A DNA stretch of 31,747 bases from Acidobacteriota bacterium. GTDB taxonomy: Bacteria > Acidobacteriota > Terriglobia > Terriglobales > Acidobacteriaceae. The stretch spans positions 1-31,747 of the forward strand of contig QHZX01000184.1 of the NCBI GenBank assembly GCA_003224835.1. The letters run 5' to 3'. Of this stretch, positions 23,822-30,809 are shown piece after piece; position 1 is the first letter of the stretch; each line of letters starts with the position of its first letter. The position numbers and the translations under genes were made by a program. A model generated the notes under the pieces. That model ran no database searches and was not told the DNA's origin. It saw only the letters and a program-made list of their open reading frames with translations.

Positions 23822-23944
23822 TGAGAAACCTATTTTGTAATTGGGTAATTTGGTAATCGGGTAATCGGGTAATTTGAAACGTCTTCGACCGCTTGCGGCC
23901 TAGTATTTCAATTACCAAATTACAAATTACCCAGTTACTGAATT
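23822..23944. repeat. AATTAC octamer array between rplF and rplR
   Basis: GTAATTGGGTAATTTGGTAA then TCGGGTAATCGGGTAATTTG (23837-23876, period 8) face CAATTACCAAATTACAAATT and ACCCAGTTACTG (23909-23940). This is the clearest octamer array in the window. Confidence 0.85.
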
Positions 23945-24484
23945 CTATTTCGCTCCGGTCTTTCCAACTTTCTTCTTCAAACGCTCGCCCGCATAGCGGA
24001 CGCCCTTATTTTTGTATGGATCGGGGGGACGCAACGAACGCATTTCCGCTGCGACTTGCCCGACCTTCTGCCGGTCGATGCCGGTGACAGTGAGACGCGT
24101 CTGCTTGGGATCGACCGCGACATCCACGCCTGTCGGCAGCGGATATTCGATGGGATGAGAATAGCCCAGCGTAAACACCACCGTGGCTTTGCCCTTCATC
24201 TCCGCGCGATAACCGATGCCAACAATTTCCAGCTCGCGGGTCCAACCACGAGTGACGCCTTCGACCGCGTTGTTCACCAAAGCGCGCGTCAATCCGTGGA
24301 GCGCGGCTTGGGAATCGTTCTCACGCAGGGCGACGAGATGGCCATCCTGCTGCTCGACGCGAATTCCGCGGGGGACAACAGTGTCAAGTTTTCCCTTCGG
24401 CCCCTGTACCGCGACCGTATTGCCTTCGATTTTTACCGTCACTCCCTTGGGAAGTGCGATCGGCTTTTTTCCAATTCGTGACAT
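23945..24484 (-). CDS. rplF: 50S ribosomal protein L6
   Basis: The 179-residue L6 lies near the sarcin-ricin loop. It begins MSRIGKKPIALPKGVTVKIE and ends with DPYKNKGVRYAGERLKKKVG, both diagnostic. Two tandem L6 folds fit the length. No break seen. Confidence 0.97.
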   Translation of the reverse strand: MSRIGKKPIALPKGVTVKIEGNTVAVQGPKGKLDTVVPRGIRVEQQDGHLVALRENDSQAALHGLTRALVNNAVEGVTRGWTRELEIVGIGYRAEMKGKATVVFTLGYSHPIEYPLPTGVDVAVDPKQTRLTVTGIDRQKVGQVAAEMRSLRPPDPYKNKGVRYAGERLKKKVGKTGAK

Positions 24485-24586
24485 AAAAGCAGCTCTTAGC
24501 CTTTAGCTCATTTAGCTTTTAGCTTGACTGCCTTTAGCTAACGGCGAAAGGCCAAGAGCCAAAGCCAAGAGCTAAAAGCTGGTTTC
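24485..24586. repeat. AGCT heptamer array between rpsH and rplF
   Basis: AGCTCTTAGCCTTTAGCTCA then TTTAGCTTTTAGCTT (24490-24524) face GGCCAAGAGCCAAAGCCAAG and AGCTAAAAGCT (24550-24580). TTTAGCT variant of the heptamer family. Confidence 0.75.
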
Positions 24587-24985
24587 TTACCAAACTTCGC
24601 AGAGTACTTCGCCTCCGACGCCCTGCTTGCGGGCCTGACGGCCGGTCATAACTCCGCGTGGGGTGGTCAGAATGTTGATTCCCATGCCGCCGAGTACGCG
24701 TGGAATCTCAGTGCGGCGGACGTACACGCGGCAGCCGGGACGCGACACGCGCTCCACGTTCGAAATAGCGGCATCGTTGTTGTTGTCATACTTCAAGTAA
24801 ATGCGGACGACTTTGTGGCCTTCGTCTTCCGTAGGCTTGAAGTTCGAGATGTAGCCCTCTTCTTTCAGAATGCGGGCAATCTCCAGCTTCAGCTTGGAAG
24901 CGGGAACATCTACTTTTTGGTGCCGGGCGCGGATCGCGTTGCGAATTCGCGCCAGCATGTCTGCGACCGGATCGGTCAAATTCAT
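24587..24985 (-). CDS. rpsH: 30S ribosomal protein S8
   Basis: The 132-residue S8 binds helix 21 of 16S rRNA. Sequence includes DPVADMLARIRNAIRARHQK, LKEEGYISNF and the C-terminal GINILTTPRGVMTGRQARKQ. GAGGAG precedes ATG 24985. In E. coli it represses the spc operon; whether it does so here is unknown. Confidence 0.97.
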   Translation of the reverse strand: MNLTDPVADMLARIRNAIRARHQKVDVPASKLKLEIARILKEEGYISNFKPTEDEGHKVVRIYLKYDNNNDAAISNVERVSRPGCRVYVRRTEIPRVLGGMGINILTTPRGVMTGRQARKQGVGGEVLCEVW

Positions 24986-25090
24986 CGTTTTGCTTCTCCT
25001 CGGCCGTTCGTAATCTCCGCTTCAGCAGAGAACGGCAACGGCATGTACCACTGAACCAGCTTCCCGCCAACTATTCGCGGGGGGCCTTTA
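24986..25090. other. Gap between rpsN and rpsH
   Basis: This gap holds the rpsH Shine-Dalgarno and no clear heptamer array, one of the few such gaps in the cluster. A short inverted pair CCGTTC/GAACGG occurs at ~25000-25005 and 25029-25034. Confidence 0.3.
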
Positions 25091-25318
25091 CTACCAGGAG
25101 GCCTTTGCCACTCCTGGAATTTCTCCGCGCAACGCCAACCCGCGGAAACACAGGCGGCAAAGGCCGAACTTGCGCAGGTAGGCGCGTGGGCGTCCGCAAA
25201 TCTTGCAGCGGTTATGCCGGCGCGTGGAAAACTTGGGCCTTGCCTGTTTCTTGTCGCGCGCCTGCTTGAACTTCTCCTGGATCTTCGCGTCCTTAACTCG
25301 TTTTGCTGTAGTTGACAA
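25091..25318 (-). CDS. rpsN: 30S ribosomal protein S14, zinc type
   Basis: The product is 75 residues when read from TTG 25318, which has GGAG 5 nt before it. The open frame extends further to 25441, but that stretch overlaps rplE and is not family-like. The zinc ribbon CKICGRPRAYLRKFGLCRLC (C-x2-C-x12-C-x2-C) marks the C+ form, and the end EIPGVAKASW is invariant. The ~14-residue N-terminal extension is unusual for the 61-residue type-Z form. Confidence 0.93.
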   Translation of the reverse strand: MSTTAKRVKDAKIQEKFKQARDKKQARPKFSTRRHNRCKICGRPRAYLRKFGLCRLCFRGLALRGEIPGVAKASW

Positions 25319-25385
25319 ATCAGCTCCTAGCGTCTCGCCACCAGCTTGTAGTCGAAAATCTGAATTCTTAAATCTGCACTTCTGC

Positions 25386-26012
25386 TCAGGCCCTAAACGG
25401 CATTCCCAGGTGCCGCAATAACGATCGCGCCTGATTGTCATCCCGCGCGGTGGTCACGATAGTGACGTTCATGCCTTTCAACTTGTCCACTTTCGCGTAG
25501 TCGATCTCCGGGAAGATCAACTGGTCGTGCAATCCGATGGTGTAGTTGCCGCGGCCATCGAACGACTTGGTGGAAACCCCACGAAAATCGCGCACACGGG
25601 GCAGAACGATATTCACCAAGCGATCAAAAAATTCATACATGCGGTCGCCACGAAGTGTAACCATGGCGCCGATCGGCATGCCTTCACGGACCTTGAATGC
25701 GGCGATCGACTTCTTGGCCCGCGTGACCACCGGCTTCTGGCCGGTAATCTGGCCAAGCTCGTTCACCGCTGGATCGAGCAACTTGGCGTTCTGAGTAGCT
25801 TCACCCATCCCCATGTTGACCACGATCTTGTGCAGATGCGGCACGGCCATGGGATTATCCAGATCGAACTCCTTCATCAGCACAGGAGCCAATTCCTTGC
25901 GGAAGCGTTCCTTTAGCCGCGGAGTTTCCTTGGCGCTGTGGCGAGCTACTACTGGCGCGCGCTGCTCTTCCTGCTGCGCGCCGCCTTTTTTTTCTTTTTT
26001 CTCTTTAGCCAT
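25386..26012 (-). CDS. rplE: 50S ribosomal protein L5
   Basis: The 208-residue L5 binds 5S rRNA. Core sequence includes PHLHKIVVNMGMGEATQNAK, TGQKPVVTRAKKSIAAFKVR and the end TTARDDNQARSLLRHLGMPF. A Lys/Glu-rich N-terminal extension of ~28 residues makes it longer than the usual ~180. Intact. Confidence 0.97.
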   Translation of the reverse strand: MAKEKKEKKGGAQQEEQRAPVVARHSAKETPRLKERFRKELAPVLMKEFDLDNPMAVPHLHKIVVNMGMGEATQNAKLLDPAVNELGQITGQKPVVTRAKKSIAAFKVREGMPIGAMVTLRGDRMYEFFDRLVNIVLPRVRDFRGVSTKSFDGRGNYTIGLHDQLIFPEIDYAKVDKLKGMNVTIVTTARDDNQARSLLRHLGMPFRA

Positions 26013-26243
26013 TGTCGAATTCCATTCTCACGGTTTCGGATTGGCTACCGGTTCGTGAGCTGTGTCGTCCCTGCGGGACTCAATCTCCTACTTCGTTTCC
26101 CCGGCATTCCATGCCAGGCTTTCGCATTCCGCCCCTTCGGGCTGGTTCCGCGATTACAACTACCGTCTAGCCATATTCCCGGTTGCATTTCCCGGGCTTT
26201 CACATTCGACCTACGGAGCGGCTGTCGGCGGCCGACGACCTTC
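26013..26243. repeat. 231-nt spacer between rplX and rplE, probable interspersed element
   Basis: The largest gap in the ribosomal cluster carries no gene and no heptamer array. It holds small inverted motifs such as GTCCCTGCGGGAC (26069-26081), GGCATTCCATGCC (26103-26115) and CCCCTTCGGG (~26132-26141). Sequences of this kind recur, to my memory, between genes of related bacteria. It may be a mobile palindromic element sitting in the operon. Confidence 0.5.
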
Positions 26244-26585
26244 CTACGTTTTATCTAATGTCGTTCCACATTTCTTGCAGACCCTGACTTTGCGATCGCC
26301 GCGGACTTCGTGCCCGATACGAACTGGCCCGCAAGTGCCGCACACCAGTTGAACCTTAGAAACTGAAACCGGGCTCTCCTGCTCGGCGATGCCGCCCTTG
26401 GATTTCTGGCTGGGACGCATGTGCTTCTTCACCATCATCACGTGCTCAACCAGAACTCTGCCAGTATCAGGAAACACGCGCAGCACGCGGCCCTGCTTGC
26501 CCTTGTCGCGGCCGCTCAACACTTTTACTGTGTCGTTGCGGCGGATATCGATTCTCTTGTGTGCAGTCGTAGTTGCTGTTGCCAT
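26244..26585 (-). CDS. rplX: 50S ribosomal protein L24
   Basis: The 113-residue protein starts assembly of the large subunit. The KOW motif (DTVKVLSGRDKGKQGRVLRV, ~18-37) is clear, followed by VEHVMMVKKHMRPSQKSKGG and a C-terminal pair of CxxC motifs (CGTCG, CKKCG) that could hold zinc. Normal length. Confidence 0.97.
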   Translation of the reverse strand: MATATTTAHKRIDIRRNDTVKVLSGRDKGKQGRVLRVFPDTGRVLVEHVMMVKKHMRPSQKSKGGIAEQESPVSVSKVQLVCGTCGPVRIGHEVRGDRKVRVCKKCGTTLDKT

Positions 26586-26708
26586 AAATAAATCCAGATT
26601 TTGTAATTTTCTAATTGAGTAATTTGGAAATCGAAAACCCGACGCTCACGCCACAATTTTCAAATTACCCGATTACAAAATTTCCCAATTACCAAATTTC
26701 CTCAACTC
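26586..26708. repeat. AATTAC octamer array between rplN and rplX
   Basis: TTGTAATTTTCTAATTGAGT and AATTTGGAAATCG (26600-26633) face CAAATTACCCGATTACAAAA and TTTCCCAATTACCAAATTTCC (26661-26701). Same octamer family as the gaps around rplR. Confidence 0.78.
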
Positions 26709-27080
26709 CTACAGCACCTCTGGAGCCAAGCTCACGATCTTCAAAAACTTTTTTTCGCGCAACTCTCTTGCCACCGGACCGAAGACGCGGGTCCCAACCG
26801 GCTCGCCGGCCTCGTTGATCAATACCGCCGCGTTCTGGTCGAAGCGAATGTAGGTGCCATCGCGCCGGCGGTGCTCTTTGCGAGTGCGCACAATGACCGC
26901 TTTTACCACGGTGCCTTTCTTGGTCTGACCTTCCGGCGCGGCTTCTTTCACGCTGGCTGTGACCACGTCACCCAAGCCGGCGCGCAGTCCGGTCGAGCCA
27001 CCCAGCGGTAGGATCATCTGCAGCTTGCGTGCGCCGCTGTTGTCGGCGACCTCGAGCATGCTTCGCATCATTACGGTCAT
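26709..27080 (-). CDS. rplN: 50S ribosomal protein L14
   Basis: The 123-residue L14 forms an intersubunit bridge. Typical sequence includes MLEVADNSGARKLQMI, KKGTVVKAVIVRTRKEHRRR and FGPVARELREKKFLKIVSLA. ATG 27080 has GGAG 5 nt upstream; length is normal. Confidence 0.97.
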   Translation of the reverse strand: MTVMMRSMLEVADNSGARKLQMILPLGGSTGLRAGLGDVVTASVKEAAPEGQTKKGTVVKAVIVRTRKEHRRRDGTYIRFDQNAAVLINEAGEPVGTRVFGPVARELREKKFLKIVSLAPEVL

Positions 27081-27179
27081 AAGGTCTCCGTGCGTAGCTG
27101 CTAGCCGCTAGCCACTAGCTCCTAGCAACCAGTTCAGTCCAGGTTGCCAGCAGCTAGAAGCTAGGAGCTAGGAGCTTCT
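27081..27179. repeat. AGCTAG heptamer array between rpsQ and rplN
   Basis: TAGCTGCTAGCCGCTAGCCA and CTAGCTCCTAGC (27095-27126) face CCAGCAGCTAGAAGCTAGGA and GCTAGGAGC (27147-27175). Period 7, arms complementary. Confidence 0.82.
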
Positions 27180-27482
27180 TTATTTCTGCTCCCCAACTTC
27201 CGTCAATTCCGGTACCAGCGCGGTCTTACGCACAATTTCCTTCAGCTTCCAACGCTTTAGTTTCGAGAGCGGGCGCGTTTCTTCGAGCCGAACCACGTCG
27301 CCCACATGCGCTTCGTTCTTCTCGTCGTGGGCATAGAATTTTTTTGCTTTCGAAATCACGCGCGTGTAAAGCGGGTGCGCCCGGCGGCGGATCACCTGCA
27401 CCACGATGGTCTTCTGCATGCGATTCGAGACCACTTCCCCGACTAGTTCTTTGCGCCTTCCGGCAGCTTGTGTTTCCGCCAT
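27180..27482 (-). CDS. rpsQ: 30S ribosomal protein S17
   Basis: The 100-residue S17 is a primary 16S rRNA binder with an OB fold. Sequence includes GEVVSNRMQKTIVVQVIRRR, HPLYTRVISKAKKFYAHDE and VRLEETRPLSKLKRWKL. Its ATG overlaps the rpmC stop by one base (TAATG). Confidence 0.97.
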   Translation of the reverse strand: MAETQAAGRRKELVGEVVSNRMQKTIVVQVIRRRAHPLYTRVISKAKKFYAHDEKNEAHVGDVVRLEETRPLSKLKRWKLKEIVRKTALVPELTEVGEQK

Positions 27483-27685
27483 TACTTTTTCTCCCCTGCC
27501 GCAGCGCGCTCATGGGCGATGGTTTTCACCCGGGCAATGTCCTTGCGCAAGCCGCGGAGCTTCTTCAGGCTCTCGGTCTGTCCCATGTTGAGCTGAAACT
27601 TCAGCTTAAAAAGCTGATCGCTCATTTCCTGTTCCTGGTGACGAAGTTCTTCGTCGGTCAAATTTCGAATTTTTTCTGCCTTCAT
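27482..27685 (-). CDS. rpmC: 50S ribosomal protein L29
   Basis: The 67-residue helical hairpin protein lies at the tunnel exit. Sequence includes IRNLTDEELRHQEQEMSDQL, FQLNMGQTESLKKLRGLRKD and IARVKTIAHER. ATG 27685 overlaps the rplP stop (ATGA), so coupling with rplP is expected. Confidence 0.97.
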   Translation of the reverse strand: MKAEKIRNLTDEELRHQEQEMSDQLFKLKFQLNMGQTESLKKLRGLRKDIARVKTIAHERAAAGEKK

Positions 27686-28140
27686 ATCAAAGCTCTCAGT
27701 TTTCGGCTCTCAGCTTTCGGCGACCCAGGCCGTCTTTGCTGACGGCAGACGACTGATGGCTGCGGCAACTTATGCGACGCCAGCCGCATAGCTTCAGCGG
27801 CATCCTGCGGGGTCACGCCTTCCATCTCGAACAGAATTTTTCCTGGGCGAACCACGGCGACCCAGTGATCAGGAGCGCCCTTGCCCTTACCCATACGAGT
27901 TTCAGCCGGCTTCTTGGTAACTGGCTTGTCCGGGAAGAGGCGGATCCAAATTTTGCCGCCGCGCTTGATGAATCGAGTCATGGCCACGCGGCTAGCCTCA
28001 ATCTGGCGATCAGTAATCCAACCCGGCTCGAGTACTTTGAGACCGTAATCTCCGAACGACAGCTCAGCTCCGCGCCAGGCCTTGCCTGTCATGCGTCCGC
28101 GCTGTTGCTTGCGGTACTTAACTTTTTTCGGCATCAACAT
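27682..28140 (-). CDS. rplP: 50S ribosomal protein L16 with C-terminus replaced by repeat-derived sequence
   Basis: Residues 1-~129 are normal L16, starting MLMPKKVKYRKQQRGRMTGK and reaching AEAMRLASHKLP. L16 organises the A-site region. After KLP the family's usual ending (of the IKTTFV type) is absent. The frame runs on for 23 residues (QPSVVCRQQRRPGSPKAESR...) encoded by DNA of the AGCT spacer type (27686-27760). It stops at a TGA overlapping the rpmC ATG. The 3' end of the gene thus seems lost and fused to a spacer array, genuinely or by misassembly. Confidence 0.92.
   Translation of the reverse strand: MLMPKKVKYRKQQRGRMTGKAWRGAELSFGDYGLKVLEPGWITDRQIEASRVAMTRFIKRGGKIWIRLFPDKPVTKKPAETRMGKGKGAPDHWVAVVRPGKILFEMEGVTPQDAAEAMRLASHKLPQPSVVCRQQRRPGSPKAESRKLRALI
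27686..27760. repeat. AGCT-type array inside the rplP 3' end
   Basis: AAGCTCTCAGTTTTCGGCTC and TCAGCTTTCGG (27689-27719) face GCTGACGGCAGACGACTGATGG (27738-27759) with the GTCTTTGCTGAC loop type seen in other gaps. Here the array is read as the L16 C-terminus. Confidence 0.65.
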
Positions 28141-28228
28141 AAAGTCAGCTCTTAGCTTCTAACTCTTAGCCTCTAGCTCAAAACACCTAGCTAATCTGAA
28201 ATCTACAATCCAAAAATCTGCAATTCTC
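28141..28228. repeat. AGCT-type array between rplP and rpsC
   Basis: CAGCTCTTAGCTTCTAACTC and TTAGCCTCTAGCTC (28146-28179), period 7, then CACCTAGCTAA. The opposing arm is not of the same family: AATCTGAAATCTACAATCC and AAAAATCTGCAATTC follow, AATCT-type units. Confidence 0.68.
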
Positions 28229-28894
28229 CTAAAACGCTCCGGCGGCCACTGGCGCTTCCCGCTTTTTGGCCGGCAGAATTTCGCCGCGATAGATCCAGCA
28301 CTTCACCCCGATGACGCCGTAGGTGGTACGGGCTTCGCTGAATCCATATTCGATATCCGCCCGCAGTGTGTGCAGCGGCAACCGGCCCTGCAAGTACCAT
28401 TCGGAGCGCGCGATTTCATTTCCGTTCAAACGGCCGCTGACGCGAACCTTGATGCCTTTGCATCCGAAGCGCAGCGCGGAGTCGACTGCCTTACGCATGG
28501 CGCGACGAAAACCCACACGCTTTTCGAGTTGCAACGCAATCGATTCCGAAACCAGTTGCGCATCCAGCTCAGGCTTGTGCACTTCCTGAATGTCGATGTA
28601 CACCTCGCGGTTGGTGCGCTTCTGCACTTCCTGCTTCAGCTTGTCGATCTCGGCGCCCTTGCGGCCGATGATGATTCCTGGACGCGCGGTCTTGATGATG
28701 ACGCGCAGCTTATTGCCGGGACGCTCGACTTCGATCGAGCTCACGCCCGCCGACTTGAGTTTGTCCTTCAGCTCGTTCTTCAGCTTGACGTCTTCAAGCA
28801 GCAGCTTGTCGTAATCGCGCTCGACAAACCAACGCGACTTCCACGGCTTGGTGTACCCGAGCCGGAACCCGTAAGGATGTACTTTTTGTCCCAT
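28229..28894 (-). CDS. rpsC: 30S ribosomal protein S3
   Basis: The 221-residue S3 lies at mRNA entry. The KH domain carries PGIIIGRKGAEIDKLKQEV (~73-91), and the C-terminal domain has ALRFGCKGIKVRVSGRLNGN and EIARSEWYLQGRLPLHTLRA. Begins MGQKVHPYGFRLGYTKPW. Normal length, intact. Confidence 0.97.
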   Translation of the reverse strand: MGQKVHPYGFRLGYTKPWKSRWFVERDYDKLLLEDVKLKNELKDKLKSAGVSSIEVERPGNKLRVIIKTARPGIIIGRKGAEIDKLKQEVQKRTNREVYIDIQEVHKPELDAQLVSESIALQLEKRVGFRRAMRKAVDSALRFGCKGIKVRVSGRLNGNEIARSEWYLQGRLPLHTLRADIEYGFSEARTTYGVIGVKCWIYRGEILPAKKREAPVAAGAF

Positions 28895-29028
28895 AAACCA
28901 GCCTTTAGCTCCTAGCTGTTAGCTTCTAGCTAGAATCTCATCAACCAACTGTCATTCCGAGCGAGCATTCTGATCGAGCAGCAGCGAATCAGGACCGCAG
29001 TCGAGAAACCTGCTTCACGAGCCACTAA
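28895..29028. repeat. AGCT array plus GTCATTCCGAGCG element between rpsC and rplV
   Basis: TTTAGCTCCTAGCTGTTAGC and TTCTAGCTAG (28903-28932, period 7) are followed by GTCATTCCGAGCGAGC (28951-28966) and CAGTCGAGAAACCTGC (~28998-29013). The latter resembles an interspersed sequence common, to my memory, between genes in Acidobacteriota. The two element types are stacked in one gap. Confidence 0.68.
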
Positions 29029-29499
29029 TCACTTCTTTGCCACTGCCTTCTTGCCAGCCGACTTCTTCTTGGCAACCACACGCTTCTTCTTAACCGGGGC
29101 TGCAGGCGCTTTCTCTTCGCCAACCACCGTCGCCAGCTGTGCGCCATTCTTGCCGCGTTCCGCGAGCGCTATCTCGATATGCGCAATGCGCCGAACGTAA
29201 CGATAAGCGCGTCCCATAGGCGCAGGACGAATGCGCTTCATGCGCGGGCCGTCGTTTGCAACCGCATGCTTCACGTAAAGACTGTCGAGATCAACATCGA
29301 TGTTCTTTTCCGTGCTCAGATAATTTGCATTCTGGACCGCTGAGCGCAGCAGTTTTTCTACCTTGGCGGCAATGCGCTTCTTGTTAAATGCCAGCGTGTT
29401 CAACGCATCTTCGACGCGCCGACCCTTGATGAGGTCCAGCACCAGCCGCGCCTTCTGTGGCGATACGCGAACAAAACGGGTTTGAGCTCGAAATTCCAT
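29029..29499 (-). CDS. rplV: 50S ribosomal protein L22
   Basis: The 156-residue protein lines the peptide tunnel with its beta-hairpin (VANDGPRMKRIRPAPMGRAY). Other landmarks are FVRVSPQKARLVLDLIKGRR and LLRSAVQNANYLS. A ~40-residue Lys/Ala-rich C-terminal tail (VKKKRVVAKKKSAGKK) is added to the ~110-residue core. 15 nt after rpsS. Confidence 0.97.
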   Translation of the reverse strand: MEFRAQTRFVRVSPQKARLVLDLIKGRRVEDALNTLAFNKKRIAAKVEKLLRSAVQNANYLSTEKNIDVDLDSLYVKHAVANDGPRMKRIRPAPMGRAYRYVRRIAHIEIALAERGKNGAQLATVVGEEKAPAAPVKKKRVVAKKKSAGKKAVAKK

Positions 29500-29514
29500 T
29501 TTCTCGTCTCTCGC

Positions 29515-29844
29515 TTAACTCTTCGGCGCCGGAGCAGCCGATCCAGCAGACGGAGTGATCGCTCCGGGTCCACCCGGCACTCCCGCTGGACGCGCCGCAA
29601 CTTCGGTGGCGGCCTTCATCGAGTGTCCCTTGAACTGGCGGGTAAAACTGAATTCGCCCAGCTTGTGGCCCACCATGTTTTCCGTGATGTACACCGCAAT
29701 GGTGTGTCCCACCATCTCGGGGATGATGGTCGAGCGCCGCGACCAGGTGCGCAGAACTTTCTTCTCGTTGCGCGAGTTCATGCCCTCAATGCGCTGCGCC
29801 AGATATCCGTCGATAAAAGGACCTTTTTTAGTTGAACGTGCCAT
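29515..29844 (-). CDS. rpsS: 30S ribosomal protein S19 lacking a conserved internal segment
   Basis: The 109-residue S19 is a head protein near the A-site tRNA. MARSTKKGPFIDGYL, TWSRRSTIIPEMVGHTIAV and YITENMVGHKLGEF are canonical. Between IAV and YITEN the family carries about nine residues (typically HNGKxHVPV), absent here at junction 29691/29692, where GCGGTG meets TAC. The reading frame is kept. A Pro/Ala/Gly-rich tail of ~30 residues follows the usual C-terminus. The loss is either a real deletion between short direct repeats or a consensus error. Confidence 0.92.
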   Translation of the reverse strand: MARSTKKGPFIDGYLAQRIEGMNSRNEKKVLRTWSRRSTIIPEMVGHTIAVYITENMVGHKLGEFSFTRQFKGHSMKAATEVAARPAGVPGGPGAITPSAGSAAPAPKS

Positions 29845-29956
29845 AAAAGCAGCTTCTAGCTGTTAGCTCCTAGTCAAAACTTAAATCCCGTCATCCCGAA
29901 CCGCTTCACCGATCACCGCTGCGGAATCCCGCTGCGCTCATGCCCGCCAAACGCGG
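29845..29956. repeat. AGCT array plus GTCATCCCGAAC element between rplB and rpsS
   Basis: CAGCTTCTAGCTGTTAGCTC (29850-29869) is followed by GTCATCCCGAACCGC (29889-29903) and a run of GC-rich short inversions (TGCGGAATCCCGC). Only one clear heptamer arm. Confidence 0.6.
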
Positions 29957-30713
29957 TCACTTACTTCTGCTCACAATGAACTTGTCGGTGCGCTTGTTAT
30001 TGCGCGTCTTATATCCTCGCGTCGGCTGACCCCAAGGGGTCACCGGATGACGACCACCGGAGGTTTTGCCTTCGCCGCCGCCGTGCGGGTGGTCAACCGG
30101 GTTCATCGACACGCCGCGATTGTGCGGCCGCTTGCCCAACCAGCGCGAACGTCCCGCCTTACCGATGGTGATGTTTTCGTGGTCGATGTTTCCGACCTGT
30201 CCGATGGTCGCCATGCAATCCTGCGAAACTTTGCGGGTTTCGCCGGAAGGCAATTTCACCAGCGCATATTCGCCTTCCTTGGCAACTAATTGCGCCGAAC
30301 CTCCCGCTGAGCGCACCATCTGCGCGCCCTTTCCGGGACGCAACTCCAGATTGTGGATGGTTGTGCCCGGCGGAATATTTTTAAGCGGCAAAGCATTGCC
30401 CACCAAAATATCGGCATCGGGTCCGCTGATAATTTTCGCGCCCGCCTTCAATCCATCCGGCTGCAGGATGTAGCGTTTCTCGCCGTCCGCATATGCGAGC
30501 AGAGCAATGCGGGATGAGCGATTGGGATCGTACTCGATCGAAATCACGGTAGCGGGAATACCGATCTTGTCGCGCTTGAAATCGATGATGCGCAGCTTGC
30601 GCTTGTGCCCTCCTCCACGAAACCGCATTGTGGTGTCGCCGGAGTTGCTCGCTCGAAAGCGTAGTCCTATAGCGCAATGTCTGGGTTGTCGGTCTATAAG
30701 TCTTGATTGCCAT
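29957..30713 (-). CDS. rplB: 50S ribosomal protein L2, disrupted by a frameshifting deletion
   Basis: L2 is central to peptidyl-transferase assembly. The N-terminus (MAIKTYRPTTQTLRYRTTLS) starts at ATG 30713. The body (SGDTTMRFRGGGHKRKLRII onward, ending NNKRTDKFIVSRSK) lies in another frame, openly readable as 223 residues from ATG 30628. Between them, around 30645-30655, roughly 20-25 codons normally present are missing and the frame shifts; restoring it needs 3n+2 extra bases. The catalytic-region sequence MNPVDHPHGGGEGKTSGGRH is present. An essential gene is unlikely to be dead, so a sequence or assembly error is the first suspect. Confidence 0.9.
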
Positions 30714-30809
30714 AAAAAAGCTCTCAGCTCTTAGCTGTCAGCTCTCAGCTTTACCGTAATCACGCCGCCGCTTTTGCTGAAAGCTGACGGCCGAAAGCTG
30801 ATAGCTGTT
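30714..30809. repeat. AGCT heptamer array between rplW and rplB
   Basis: AGCTCTCAGCTCTTAGCTGT and CAGCTCTCAGCTTT (30719-30752, five heptamers) face TGAAAGCTGACGGCCGAAAG and CTGATAGCT (30777-30805) around a CGCTTTTGCTG loop. The best-preserved AGCT array, filling the whole gap. Confidence 0.85.

Noticed and set aside
25319..25441. 41-residue upstream extension of S14
   Set aside because: It overlaps the rplE end; TTG 25318 has a properly spaced GGAG.
18972..30806. Heptamer arrays as CRISPR or as coding repeats
   Set aside because: Units are 7-8 bp without spacers and lie outside genes except in the rplP tail.
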